Part shown: piece after piece, positions 10,238 through 22,377 of the stretch
Numbering within the stretch: position 1 is the stretch's first letter
How the letters are laid out: each line of letters opens with the position of its first letter
Origin: Euclidia mi
Lineage: Eukaryota; Arthropoda; Insecta; Lepidoptera; Erebidae
DNA length: 64,000 nucleotides
NCBI GenBank assembly: GCA_944739405.2
Contig: OX123190.2
Span: forward strand, 58,423,805 to 58,487,804
Direction of reading: 5' to 3'
Notes under the pieces: model-generated
Seen by the model: the letters and a program-made list of their open reading frames with translations, nothing else
Database searches by the model: none
Told to the model about the DNA's origin: nothing
Made by a program: the position numbers and the translations under genes

Positions 10238-10478
10238 TACATGCATACATACATACATACATACACTCACGCCTGTTTCCCCGAAGGGGTAGGCAGAGGC
10301 ATATTAAACGCCCACTTTTCGCCAGTGTTTTGATCCCACGTAATAGGTGGCGAGCCTATTGCCGCTTATCGGGATATTTTGTTTGCCAGAGCCTCGTCCG
10401 TTGATCGGCAGGTACACCACTTGCAGGTGAGGTTGGCTTGGGACCCTATGTTCTTGGTGGGAACCCTATGCACCATAA
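10238..10478 (-). mobile_element. SINE-like insertion with CATA tail, copy A only
   Basis: A (CATA)n run leads into ACTCACGCCTGTTTCC and GGGGTAGGCAGAGG, then GTGGGCGTTTAATATGCC-type body sequence. Copy B at 47340 has the empty site. The 3' half differs from the SINE at 11151 and includes GGTGAGGTTGGCTTGGGACC, shared with the copy-B insertion at 34160-34341 in opposite orientation. No tRNA-like B box is visible in this subfamily. Confidence 0.8.
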
Positions 10479-11150
10479 TAAATATATTATTTGAATAATA
10501 GTAATATTTACGCTTTAATTTAATGTCCAAGAAAATTTACCGAAAATTTACAAATAAAGCCGATTACAACTTTTTGAGCTTCTGGAATCATTATATCTCA
10601 GAAATTGTGATTCTGAGAAACAATAATTATAATGTAATAAGATAATAACAGTAGATTTCTCGAAAGTGAGATTGTTACGAAAAGCGAAGTAAAAGTAGCT
10701 GAAATTCTGTTAAAGATAGTTTGTACCGAATGTTCGGCCGAAGTTAATATTCGATTCTGATCACAATCAGTCCATAACTATTAGAAGCAAACTTATTACA
10801 TACAATTAAGCTACCTATATGAAATCGGTAATAAAATTCATGGTTATTTTAAAATCTACTTAAATGATATTTATTGGTTGAATTTGCAAGAAACTCGCAT
10901 AAATTCGTATTTAAATTATACACTCAATATCATATGTCTGGTTTAACCTTTTCGAGGCACCGTAATCCCGTGATTATGTCGTATAATATTAGCTATAGTA
11001 TTAGCTCAATCAGCATATTTATAAGGATTTGAATAACTAAGAAGGTATATTACTACTTTGCTAGTAAACCATCTCGGTGGTCCTCGTGACGCTGCGATCG
11101 ATCGCTGAGTTCTCCGACTAATTCTATGCCTGAGAGAAAACTTTTTTTTA
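10479..11150. other. Non-coding stretch
   Basis: Nothing recognised. It aligns with about 47350-48049 in copy B, with only small indels. Confidence 0.5.
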
Positions 11151-11380
11151 TGGACTCACGCCTGTATCCCCAAAGGGGTAGGCAGAGGTGTAATATTAAG
11201 TATTTTTAGGTCCCACAATAGGGGGCGAGCCTATTGCCGTACCGGGCACATTACCAGACTCCGTTGCTGAGAATTTCCTAACGGAAAAACCCAAAAACAC
11301 TTTGTCCGACCCGGGAATCGAACCCGAGACCTCCCAATCCCACGCGCACATTTATGTCGCGAGACCAATGAGGCAGTCAA
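11151..11380 (-). mobile_element. tRNA-derived SINE with head
   Basis: On the minus strand it starts GACTGCCTCATTGGTCTCGC (degenerate A-box region), has a clear B box in GTCTCGGGTTCGATTCCCGG, and ends with GGGATACAGGCGTGAGTCC. It is the best view of the family's head in the window. It is shared with copy B (48050-48303). Confidence 0.8.
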
Positions 11381-14300
11381 GAAAACTTGAAAGTCATAAA
11401 TTTGAAAAAGTCAGGCAATCCATCCTCAGTCCTCAGTGCACACCCACGTTCCCCAAGGCACATCTATGCCAACATTCAGCTGCCTGCGTCCAGTAGTTTC
11501 AGCTGTGCGTTGTCTGTCAGTCAGTCGGTAACGCAAGAATGTTATATATACAGATTGTCAATCACAACCAGCAAAAATATTTGATTACAAATGACCTCGC
11601 AGTTGCATGATCTGTGCGTACGAAGAGGCTGCCGGTAACTGGTCGACACCGGTGCTATCTGTCTGCAGGAACACTTTTAAAATAATGCAAAAGACGTGAA
11701 ATTTAAAACGCTCACCTGTTTTGGGCGGGCTATCTGCTTTGGGCTCATCTCCCCTACCTATCTATAGAAAAAATATTCGTTTCAAAGCACAACCACCCAC
11801 TAATAAACCCCTGTAACTTAATCTTTCTCCACGAACTCCTTACAATATAGGTAGTCCAATTTTTGCGTTCGTATCACATAAATTACGTCTTAATATTTTA
11901 CACTTGCATAACAGGCAGAGTCGTAAACATATCGTATATATTTGAATGCTCGAGTGAAATTCGCAGCCCCAACGATATTGCTCCACTTGACATGCATATT
12001 GCACACACAGAAGAATTATTGAAATAACTGCAGAATAAAAATGTACATACGTTTTAGGATTTGAAGAACACAAAATGAACACAAAATTAAGTTATATGAA
12101 TACGTTACCTTGGGATAAATCTAAATCTTAGTATAATGCTCGATTAAGTGCTACATCGAAATGTTTTCTAAATGCTTCAAATTCTTTTCTAAAGTTATAC
12201 TTACGGAAATGCCGCCGTCTGAACCTACTACGTTTTTCGTACAGTCAACAACATTTACACAACTAGTTCTAGGACTAAGCTTTGAGTGTATGTTCTGCTT
12301 GTTCACATGATCAAACAAATATCTAGACCACCACCACCACCAAATTTTATCATGGAAACAAGGTTCATTTCTTAAGTACTTAGCATGTGCATATTCAACA
12401 ACACAGTCATTACAATATTTGTATAATTTCCAAGAACTTCAGTTTTAATTAAAAAAGACTTGCATTCCAAAATCTCTGCAACATGATACCACACAGTGAG
12501 ACGATGAAAAAGGATTTTATGGTGATGAGTTAATAAGTGCCAGATGTAAAATAAACACAAGAAAGAAAACTATTTTATAGTACGTATTTACGCAAAGTAC
12601 ACACAAATAATTACACCTAAATAATGTACAGATTAATCTATGAATAACATAGCTTGATGTATTCCCAGCCGTACCAAAAAATAGCTGAATCTAAAACATT
12701 TAGCCGTAAGGTGTACCTGAACTACAGATAAAGGTCTGTTAAAAACCGTATCTGAATGGTGTATTACTTCATTAACCTCTCTTGTATAAGCGTTAATTAG
12801 TCGACTAAGCCCGCTTTTATCAGGAATAAGTAACTAGGTTAATTATACGCTCATTATTTAAAGGAGATAAATAGGCTCTTTTTTCGGCTTATCATACTGT
12901 CATAATGTGGGTAATACTTCGATAAAATCACTTTTATTGAATCTACTGTACTTTTGTAAAACATTTGTTATACCTACCCAAATTTTGTATAACCAATTCT
13001 TTTATTTTGACGAATACCAGCGTATGTACGATGAAAAGAGATGCTTAGGTCACATTGGTTCTTCGCTTATTGTTATCTCACTTTCGACTCTTCGTAACGT
13101 GGACTATTGCAAATACCATGTATAGTATGTATACTGGCTATTCTAACGACACAAAGTAGGTATACTTACATACGACTGGCCATTGTCCTAGTACTTACTG
13201 ACCTTGACTGTAAACTGGGTATCCCGTCGAAGATAAATCTTTAGTAAGAGACGGAAAACTCGACATCAAATTATGGGTGTATTTTATTTGTAATAACTGT
13301 GTTAAACAATATTAAATTATGATTTTCAGTTAACTGATTACCACACCACAGGCTTTACCTATATCCTGGATCAGGTTTTCATTTATGCATAATTCCATCC
13401 CAATATCTTCAACACAATACATACCGCAGTATACAAAACATGTCAACAAAATTCCATATAAATCCTTAAAGTACAAAACTCCAGCAAACAACATTCCTGA
13501 AATTCAACAGCCCAATCACCAAACACGGAAACCGAAGTCCCAAAATTAATTAACCGAAAGTCAATAATGAAGAAGAATCAGTCACGAACGATTCCACAAA
13601 GCCCTCGTCACAAAAAAAATGCGAAGCAGTTTAGGTGTTAAACAGAGGGAAATTGATTTGCGTGATTCGTTTCAGAGCTGGAAACTGAACAAGTTGCTGT
13701 CTAGTTTTCACGGTTTGCTTTGTTGCCGCCTGGAGTGATTCGGTGTCCTAGCAAATAATCTATTTCATCTGTGATTTAAAAAAACTCATCATATCATTAA
13801 AGCAGACAATAATTAATCACAGATCGACTGCTGTTATTTGTTGAAGAACAAAACAATTTGTTTTTGCTCTCCAAGACAAAATGCAATTTATTTAAAACTT
13901 CTCCAGAGACCACGTCGAAGCAAAAAGCAGCATTTTGCCCTATTGAATTGTACATACGCTATTGAGACTGCCTATTATTAATCGCGTGTCAACATAATAG
14001 ATATCGCTTATCTTTGAAAGTTATGTAAATTAGTCTATGAGACGTTGATGAATATAAAGTATATTAAATAATTATACATATAATTATGATTTCATTGACA
14101 TTGTACAATGCAGCATAACGTCTACCATTATCATGGAAATGACTGAAGCATCCATATCACTGAACAGACCTAAATAAAATTTCAAAACAGCTTGATCGCT
14201 TTAAACCTTATCGGCAAATCGATAATCCGATACTCTGCACTTTTCTAATAATTCGCCAAGAAGGCGAGATAATAAAATGGCTGTATAATTTCATGTATTG

Positions 14301-16965
14301 CAATACGTACATTAGTGCGACAGGTGCAAACGTAGCCATTCCGCGGCACTATTCTGAAAACTGTTATGTAACGCCATTGATGGTTTTTAATGTCACCAGC
14401 AAAGTATATAATGTACATTTTAAGAGATAGGGCGTTACTAATACGTATGATAATAACTAGCGGTTTCCCACGATTGCATTCTCTCGTTATTTTTCGGATC
14501 ACGACGACAGCGCCACCTATCGGGTCAAATCAAAGTCTATGTAATCCTATAAAGTTCTCTATATTCTAGTGAAAGCCCCATTAAAATTGTTTCTGCCATT
14601 TCAGAGACTATTGCGGACAAACAGAAAGATAGCCAGACAGAGTTTTATTCAGAAGATTTCCCTCGATCATACTTTCGCGTTATTGGTCTCACCAATGTAT
14701 AGGGTGTAAAAAGACCCTTGACGAAAACTGAAACCCCATATTGTACCAATCATAACGAACATTTTTTACTTTGGCACCATACCTGGGAAATTACTGGTTC
14801 AGGAGATATTGAGGCTCAAAGACACGATTTATTTTTCTAATTATTCCAGAATCGTGTTTTGAATGATAAATGTAAACTTTCTTCCAAATAAACATAAACA
14901 ACATTTTCAATATTTCCCTAAAATTTAAAGTTCCCTAAACGCAATGTATGCGCTACAAGCTATCAGCTGAGCTGAAAGCGAGTGCATTACTCTCGACCGC
15001 GCGACCATGTGATCATAAACTGCCGCCGTTAGATACCATCTGGTGACTACGGCTGGTGTAAGCCATGCTGAAACGTCTAGGACATAATATAAGATATTTC
15101 ACCTTTTACAAAGAAATACCATTGGGACCAGTTACATACCTAAATATTAGTATATCAAGCTGTTTAGTCAAATCAGTGATTCATTAGAACTGGGATCCGA
15201 AGATATTTAGTTGAAAATTTCATTAACCGCTGAAGGGATATCATTGACAATATTGTATTGGAATTAAAATTGATGTAATCGACAGTCACTTTAATGACAT
15301 CCAGATTATTTAACACAACCTAGTAAAATCAAACAGAAATAAAAACTTTAATGGCACAAGCTCTAACTTAAATTGTTTACCTGACACACCTCTAAGTAAG
15401 ACCTATTGTCTCTATTGAACCATACAATAGTTCTATAGTACCATACGGCCCATTTCGGTTGAATTCCATCAACATAACGATAACGCAAATGGTCTAGGAA
15501 TTAACACTTCTGCATTATATCTTCGAACATCCAAATTTTATTGCTAACGCGTAGTTATCCTATGCGTACATTAGACTCCACCTAGCGATCGTGAAAGGTC
15601 AAACACCATTTACTTAAGTGATCATCAACTAAGCTGTTAAATGATCCGATCATTATTAAACTGCGTCTCTGGGAGCCGATACTAAACAATGGATACTCCT
15701 TAGCGGCTTGGAAAATTCTATTTGCAACATAAAAATATAAATAAGATCTATAATCTGCAAACATTATTATTTATTTTGGTCTGGGGGATGACTTTTGCGG
15801 GCTCTTTTAGGAGTAAAATCTCCCCTTATACTATGTGTCATAAAGAACTAATACACTATGGAATTTAGGCATGACTATTGAGAATGCCTAATACAGTACT
15901 CAACTATGGACTTTAAAATAAATGAAATCTCTCATCCAGTATTTGGCGAGCTCCTTAGCTCATGGTATAAGCAGCGCAACTGTATGTGAATAAATACATT
16001 ACAGAGTATATTGCTTTATCTATGGTATAAATAAAACAAGAATACAACCATATACAAGCCACTCAAGTACATAATGTACACACGGTATATTCTACAGATA
16101 TACTCTATTCAAGAACATTCCTGATTTGATAAGGTTACATTCTGTTGCTATCATATACAACTGTTATTCAACAATATCTGGTTACAACTGGAGCGTACGG
16201 CGACGCTCTTGGTAATAATAAGGCCAAAGGAGCATCCGTCCAACACACACTTAGCCAAAATGTGCTTTTACCTCGAAGACTCTCATAATTTCAGTATTAT
16301 GTTAATAGGTCAATGTTCTTGGCTTTATTATAATATTATATTGCATAACGCTGCAAAGTTGGAACTATCAGTTTCAGAAACAGCTAATAGTTATTCCGAC
16401 CACGGAATAAGGCTCCGGTTGCATATTTTAATGTGCAGTCGAATGCGACGAAGCGCGAAATGGAAATCTTTCTGGATCGTAACTGCCTGCCTGCCTTAAC
16501 TGCAGCGCAATATCGGAATACTGTTTTGGAAAAAATATGCTATCAAGCACTTTTTGAAATACTTTTAACAGAATTTTAAATGAATTTTTATCGAAATTGA
16601 ACACGAGGATAAGCGGCTTTAATCGAATCTCTAAATAAATTTGTATATTTTCACTTTTCTTTTATAGTCAGCGTATTAGTCAATATATATTTAACTTTTC
16701 AAAGCCATCTAGGTAGGTAAAGATTATTTGAGCTGGCATCCTTAAAACCAAACGTCGTTGTAAAACAGGGAAACTACAAAATCAACAATCAATCAGCCGT
16801 TAAAAACCACTCACTAAAAATACCTCGTAACTGTTTCACTTTTGTGGAGATGGTAGAAAAACAGTCATATCCATTAAGCACAATATTAGTCCCCAAGTAG
16901 GCTTACCATCTAAAGAATCGGGTGCTTGTCTGCCTTCAATATCCATCAAAACATAAACAGTATGG
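11381..16965. other. Long non-coding stretch of copy A
   Basis: I see no gene over 5.6 kb. It aligns with pieces of 48304-59020 in copy B. At 11699-11704 it holds AAATTT, the empty target of the 1955 bp element at 48795-50749. Near 15640 it holds TGTTAAAT, the empty target of the hAT element at 55424-57668. A region near 14520-14830 resembles LINE 3' UTR-type sequence (CAGACAG and CATTTCAGAGACTA) but is too degraded to call. The open frames here are under 100 codons and shift or break between copies. Confidence 0.5.
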
Positions 16966-16980
16966 CAATGCTACTACAAT

Positions 16981-17221
16981 CATCATCATCATCATCATCA
17001 GCCTTTAACAGTCCACTGCTGGACTAGGCCTCTCCTTTGAAAGGAGGAATTGGCCTACTATACCACGCTGGCCAAACGGGTTGGTATAGAGTTTGTATCA
17101 AGTTTTCCTTCTCTTACAGTGCTGTTTTTTGCATAATATGCTCCCTCTGTCGGCTCTTACGACACCCATGGAATGATATGGGGTGGTGTCATTCCGTATT
17201 CTTAATCCGTCACCACACGGA
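16981..17221 (-). mobile_element. Retroelement 3' end with 15 bp target duplication, copy A only
   Basis: CAATGCTACTACAAT flanks both sides (16966-16980 and 17222-17236), and copy B has the empty site near 59030. Read on the minus strand the insert ends in a GAT-repeat tail preceded by TAGTCCAGCAGTGGACTG, a 3' end found on many lepidopteran non-LTR elements. It is 241 bp, 5'-truncated and non-coding. A related fragment lies at 52684-52838. Confidence 0.85.
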
Positions 17222-17236
17222 CAATGCTACTACAAT

Positions 17237-18088
17237 ACTATAATCCTTATTGGTATTGGAAATATTGAACTGATTCACGAGTCAAAGTTCATTGACCATT
17301 TAACTATTATAAAGGAAAAACAACGTAACCATTCCCAATGAAAATATCCTAACAAAAGATACCTTGCCTGAGGCAAACATCTAACTTAAAAAATTATAGC
17401 TGTATTCAATTGTTATAGTTGGAAATAAATGTAGTATTTAATAACAAAAAAAGGAAAATTAAAACTGCAGGAACAGATGGGAAGTTTATGACGAGTGCTT
17501 GCGTTCAATCCGTGACTACAAAAGATATTCTGAACTGTTTGAAACGTCGGGTCCAATGATATTTGTATCTTTGAATTATTAACTAAGTACACGATAATTA
17601 TAACTTTGAAAGATGGCTGTCTAGGTATGATGTTTAATTTATCAATAACATTTGATGAATAAGACCCAAGTGATAGTAGAATTTTACCAAATTTTATTCT
17701 AAGCCGCACTTTGCCAGAGTGATTGACTCTGGAGTTATCCTTTTCGTTGTCAGAGGAGGCCTGCGCCCAGAAGAGGGACTATAAACGAGGGATTATAAAC
17801 GAGGCTGATGATTTTTTATTTTTTTTTTATTTTGGCCTACCAGTACCAGGTAGTTGTAACATTATTCTTACATCTAAATATACATATTTGCAGTAACAAA
17901 TTAGTCCCCAAGGAATGATGCAAGGCGTCCGTTGTTCTCGCTCGCCGAAACTTTTCTATTAAGAATTAAGCAAACTATTAAGAGTACTATGCAGATTTAG
18001 CCATTATTATTTATAAAATAATTATGAAATAAGAATTATTGCAACGTATCCAGGTCCTATGTATTGAGTTATAACAACATAACATAAC
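17237..18088. other. Non-coding stretch
   Basis: No gene recognised. It aligns with about 59035-59860 in copy B. A minus-strand frame (17413-17709, 98 codons) is largely conserved in copy B, but its composition (many I, F, S, N) and lack of motifs suggest chance. Confidence 0.45.
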
Positions 18089-18142
18089 TTCACGCCTTTT
18101 ATTCCCGAAGAGGTAGGCAGAGGTGTATTACACACCCACGCC
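18089..18142 (-). mobile_element. Short SINE tail fragment
   Basis: CACGCCTTTTATTCCCGAAG and AGGTAGGCAGAGGTGTATTA are the tail of the CTCTGCCTACCCC family. It is missing from copy B, where the flanks join near 59860. Confidence 0.65.
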
Positions 18143-18154
18143 ATTATAACAAGT

Positions 18155-18445
18155 TTGTATATCTTAAAGAAAAATACTTTCACAGGAAAAGTCGTATCTA
18201 ATTACAAAGTAGAGCCTATTAAACAAAAAAAAATCCCTACAGCTACTGCCAATATTTCCAAGAAACCATCCTCAAAGCCTGGGGTTCATCCGAAAATGTT
18301 AACATCGCAATGCTGCGTTCATTCGAAGCTGCATTTGTGCTTCGTTAAAATCAATGTTATTCGTAAAATTATTGAAGCGTTGCACGTAGACACAATTAGT
18401 GTTCCAGACGTTGTATTATTAAATCAATGGCCGCCATCTGGCTGA
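18155..18445 (+). other. Unassigned 96-codon open frame
   Basis: I do not recognise the product. The frame is rich in K, P, S and V, with a basic low-complexity first half. A possible splice acceptor (TTTCACAG) sits near its start, and AATAAA follows the stop by about 30 bases. It could be a terminal exon of a transcript or chance. Against a conserved gene, copy B (about 59875-60151) has two single-base losses near AAACAAAAAAAA that lead to an early stop. The remaining 60 codons are nearly identical between copies. Confidence 0.2.
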
Positions 18446-18724
18446 GATTTCGAAACAAATACTAATGTTAAATAAACAATAATACAATTTATTATATTTG
18501 CAGTTTGCTAAAGCAAATTGTTTTCTTCGTGCTGATGTTACTTCTTGAGTATTTATTTTAAGAAACAAGTATAAATGAATATTTAGATAAATGCTGTAGC
18601 AATAATTGAATGTTTATTTTCTGCTTATGAACATGAACATACAAGAATTTGAACCGTATTGAAACCGTTGTATACGAGCTTTCTAAGAAGCTTCACATGT
18701 TTCAATTTCAGAAAACCTGTAGAC

Positions 18725-18968
18725 AGCATGTCGTGTGGCGTAGTGGTATTAAGCAGTCTTCTTGCCGTTTAGCAGTGCATCGTGTGTTTTGGGTTGGACA
18801 AAATTGTGTGAAGTATCTTGGCACCGATATAGACCCGTTACCTACATAAATTTGATATAAGTACAAGTCGTGAAAGTTTTAAGGTATTCAATACCTTGTG
18901 ATGCACAATTTGCTTTTTCGAGTCTGAGTGTGCTTTGTACTCGTTGGAAATTTGTAAAGTCCCAACTA
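18725..18968 (+). mobile_element. tRNA-derived SINE (TGGCGTAGTGG family), degraded
   Basis: TGTGGCGTAGTGG is a good tRNA-type A box. The B box is degraded here to TTTTGGGTTGGACA but is cleaner in copy B (TGTGGGTTCGATGC near 60495). The body matches the SINE at 41108-41336 (TGTGATGCACAATTTG, TCGAGTCTGAGTGTGC), with about 90 bp of extra sequence after the B box in both copies. Confidence 0.7.
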
Positions 18969-19029
18969 GATTAAAGAGACTATAGATTCATGCGCTATGA
19001 GAAAAGTGCAGCATCTAGGCTCAACTTTT

Positions 19030-19110
19030 CATCATCATCATCCTAGCACTGTCCCGAATGCGATCCAAAACGCATGCGTTGTAGCCCCGGGTCCGCTAAA
19101 GGCTGGGCTC
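19030..19110 (-). mobile_element. SINE 3' tail fragment
   Basis: ATCATCATCATCCTAGC, then CGCATGCGTTGTAGCCCCGG and TCCGCTAAAGGCTGGGCTC, are the complement of the GATAGCCGAGTGG-family tail. The rest is missing. It lies near the point where the homology between copies A and B ends. Confidence 0.6.
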
Positions 19111-19838
19111 AACTATTCATATTAACACAAATTATTCATGAGCTGAAAACTCGCGTCTGTATACGAATATGTATGTAACGGGTCTTTATTACATAATTAC
19201 TTGAAATTCAAAGTGATCCAAATGTTACTAACGTCTCATTCTTTGTTCCTAAATCAGGTTAAAAGGACGATATTTCTTTGAATCCAGAGCTCTGACAAGA
19301 AATACTGCCTTATTTGGCTAGGCTCTTATACTCAGCTCATCTAAATCTAAAGCTTTATTTGCACAAATAAATATTTTTGTTTGAGATTGTCGACTTATTT
19401 CGATCCTTGGTGCAAAGACTTCATTGGCTGGTTAAAATTCTCAGGCAATCAGTTTAATGAGATCGGAGTACAAAATCTGTATTGTGCGCTTGTCGTTATT
19501 TAAGGTCAGATAGTCTAATGACTAGTATCACCGCTGTCGGATAAGTACCTGTTAAATTATTTGTCAGACACCTCATACAAATTTAGTTCAACATTTTAAT
19601 TAGGTAACTAAAAGACTATTCAGAGGTGGTGAAACTGGGACTAAGACATTTAATTTGTGGATATAGAGGCTTTAGAGTGACAGACTAGTTTTTAATGGTG
19701 TGAAGACAAGAGTAGAATAAGTTTTTTAAGAGTGGAGTGAGTATAGCTTGCTCTGGGTGTTTCGTCGATTCGCAAATTACGCTGCTCGCGCCATGGTGTG
19801 GAACAGTGAATGCTTTTTTAATACTTCATTCTTCTTTC

Positions 19839-20072
19839 TGTCATAAAGATCTTTGACAGTCGTTATGGGGAGGTCCTCTAATTAAACTGACACTAATCTG
19901 AACTTCAAAAATCACTGTCCTCATGGGTTGCGGAGGTCAGAAGCCAATTGCTCTGTAGAAAACATAATTTACCATTTCTGTCAAATGTATTTGGACAAGT
20001 AAGTAGACTCCGGGCTCCAAGGAGAAAGTCTTAGATACGTCTGAGATCACGCTAAGACGACAACGACGATTA
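19839..20072 (+). mobile_element. SINE fragment, GATAGCCGAGTGG family
   Basis: The body, from TGTCATAAAGATCTTTGACA through GGGTTGCGGAGGTCAGAAGC to GACTCCGGGCTCCAAGGAG, ends in a GACGACAACGACGAT tail. It matches 28270-28500 of the full-length element, with the tRNA-like head lost. It lies outside the duplication. Confidence 0.75.
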
Positions 20073-20148
20073 CAAGTTCATCGCATTACAAATGACACGT
20101 GGCGGGCATCACTGGTATCTATGAGCTATAGGTCATAAGGCGAAACGA

Positions 20149-20209
20149 CATTGGCTGGAAGTTGGGACGTACATATCGGCCATATGTACGTCCCAACTTC
20201 CAGCCAATG
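20149..20209. repeat. Perfect 28 bp inverted repeat, 5-base loop
   Basis: The left arm (20149-20176, starting CATTGGCTGGAAGTTGGGAC) and right arm (20182-20209) are exact complements around CGGCC. A few flanking bases also pair. No transposon ends are obvious. It could be a minimal fold-back element or a transcribed hairpin. Confidence 0.85.
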
Positions 20210-21420
20210 TTGTTACTTCTATAAATGTGTAATGGATTTTCAAGCTCTTTAGTATATCTTTAGCCTCAGAATGGCGAAGAATAAATTGCGTAGTCATTGC
20301 GTAACAAATTGTTGTCTACTTTACTGTACGAGGCCCTGACGTAATATGGGCGGATTTTTTTAAAAGTGTACCATAGGTTTTCATGATGTCCCTTAAGTTT
20401 AATGGATTTTTTAATTACTTCATTGCAATAAACAAAGATTTTTTAAACGTGTCTTGATTGAGCATATGTTTGGTAGAATTTCCGTATTTCTTTTTTTTAT
20501 TGTTTCTGGTTTTTTCATAACTTTTTGGTGCAATTAAATGACTAATAAGTAGGTTTTTGTCATGTCCCCTCGTCAAATCGTAACTTAAAAAGTAGAATAA
20601 CAATTTAATTATCAGTATGTAGATTGATGTAATAACATTATTAGACAGCTTAAATAACGCGTTTACAGCGTGTGCATAAAATATATCCAGTGACTAGCGG
20701 CACTTTTTAAGGCAATTGAAAAAGTTTTTTTCCGGTTTCCTACTTAATTTACGAACTATTAGTTAATATTCTTATAAATTGTGACATTATTTCCTTGATA
20801 TAACGGCAAATCATGGAAATAAAAATGCAAACATATTTTTTGGCGGACTTTCATTCCATTGACCAGTTTTGTCGAAAATGTTATTCAGTGGAGAAATTTG
20901 TTAGTCAGTGGAACGCTAAAGCTGTATTCACGACGAACAGTGTTTCATCTGATCACTTAATATTTTATTGCTTTATTAAAATAGAAACTAAATCATTAAA
21001 ACTAGCAACTGTTCTGAATATAATTTGGATATTTATTTGTTTTTGTTGTGCTTGTATTTGTTTTTGTTTTGCTTGAAACATTGTCAGACAATGAATATAG
21101 TAAGATGTTTAATGTTTTTTCTCAATAGCACATCGAGTTTCAAATAAAACAAAATGTTAAACATTTTAGAACCAAATATAGGTTCATGTTATGTGTGTGC
21201 GTTTTTTCATTCTACTTAAGGCAGGATTGCAGTACCTAAGTGATAAAACTACGTACAAAAAAAAATAATTGTTTTTCTTCATGGAGAAAATAAATAATAA
21301 CAAAGTTGTAAAATATGATGTTTTCCATTTTATTTGCAATAAATTCATTACATGGTCACTTAACAGCACCCGTTTAAATTTGCGATTTGGTGCCATATTT
21401 GACATGTTTTCTATCGAGTT
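20210..21420. other. AT-rich non-coding stretch
   Basis: No gene recognised. An 87-codon frame at 20813-21076 ends in a hydrophobic, cysteine-rich tail but has no recognisable domain. At 20346-20376, TATGGGCGGATTTTTTTAAA followed by AGTGTACC recurs inverted at about 26975-27004, beyond the LINE. Confidence 0.45.
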
Positions 21421-21649
21421 ATTTTATTATTTATTATTTATTTATTTATCTTTACATCACAAGGTAAGTATCTTATTAGCTAAGCCCCACAAAACCGTTG
21501 CAATGGTTTGACTGTGGGGTCAATGAGTCTACAATACAATTAAATGAACTTATAATTAAGTATTCTATATATATTGTAACTTAAATTTATATATAACTTA
21601 AACTATTTCTAAATAAACGTTACAAAACTTAAACACAACGATATATAAC

Positions 21650-21758
21650 TTAAAATGTTTCTAAATAATATAACTTTAATTTACGTTTAAACCTGTTTGA
21701 ATTTGTTTCACTCCTTATGTCTGCCGGCAGACTATTCAATAGATAAGGTATTCTCTTT
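21650..21758 (-). pseudogene. ORF2 C-terminal segment cut off by nested insertion
   Basis: The minus strand encodes KRIPYLLNSLPADIRSETNS and then about 15 more residues to a TAA at 21650-21652. NSLPADIR is the usual motif near the end of CR1-group ORF2 proteins. If the nested repeat (21761-22465) is removed within the A run, this joins in frame to the RT part that ends FGDRTLK near 22472. That shows this piece belongs to the same LINE and not to a separate truncated copy. Confidence 0.8.
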
Positions 21759-21811
21759 TTAGGGTTCCGTACCTAAAAGGTAAAAAACGGAACCCTATTA
21801 CTAAGCCTCCG

Positions 21812-21812
<1 letters not shown>

Positions 21813-21872
<60 letters not shown>
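21813..21872. repeat. (TCTG)n microsatellite
   Basis: About 15 units of GTCT/TCTG with almost no interruption, inside the nested repeat. A shorter version is in the related fragment near 40500. Confidence 0.95.
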
Positions 21873-21987
21873 ACCAGGCTGTATCTCATAAACCATGATA
21901 GCTAGATAGCTGAAATTTTCACAAATTATGTATTTCGGTTGCCGCTATAACAACAAATACTAAAAATAAAAAGAAATAAAAAATTAA

Positions 21988-22299
21988 GGGGGGGTCCCAT
22001 ACAAAAAACGTGTTTTTTTTCGTATATTTTGCTCAAAATTACTAACTGTTACAGGTAGACGCTTTAAATTTTTACAGAATATGTAGTTGTATATTACCTT
22101 TCAAAATAAATAATTAAATTTAAAAAAAGTAAATAATAAAGGGGGGTCCCATACAAAAAACGTGTTTTTTTTCGTATATTTTGCTCAAAATTACTAACTG
22201 TTACAGGTAGACGCTTTAAATTTTTACAGAATATGTAGTTGTATATTACCTTTCAAAATAAATAATTAAATTTAAAAAAAGTAAATAATAAAGGGGGGC
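21988..22299. repeat. 152 bp tandem duplication
   Basis: Two units, starting at the GGG runs at 21988 and 22141, look identical across TCCCATACAAAAAACGTG and the following 120 bases. A third, diverging start (GGGGGGCTCCCATACATC) appears at 22293. The identity suggests recent local duplication inside the nested repeat. Confidence 0.9.
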
Positions 22300-22377
22300 T
22301 CCCATACATCAAACGTAATTTTTAAGCAATTTGTTACTCGATCTTAATAAACAGGTAGAAACTTAAAAAGTACATAT

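Larger units (their letters stand above)
1..19220. repeat. Large duplication, copy A
   Basis: The sequence from the window start to about 19.2 kb recurs, in the same orientation and order, from 30,239 to about 60,860. Anchors that align include 783 with 31014, 2420 with 31834, 7518 with 42099, 11302 with 48227, 16209 with 58243 and 18155 with about 59880. Homology starts at base 1, so the left edge of the duplicated unit may lie outside the window; it fades near 19,220. Base identity looks like the mid-90s percent by eye. Private to copy A are a 590 bp TIR element plus a fold-back (1605-2376), a TA-flanked MITE (5704-5917) and two retro-insertions (10238-10478 and 16981-17221). No host gene was recognised in it. 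Confidence 0.93.

Noticed and set aside
21421..21760. A separate 5'-truncated LINE beside the main one
   Set aside because: Its frame continues the main ORF2 exactly once the nested repeat is removed, so it is the same LINE.
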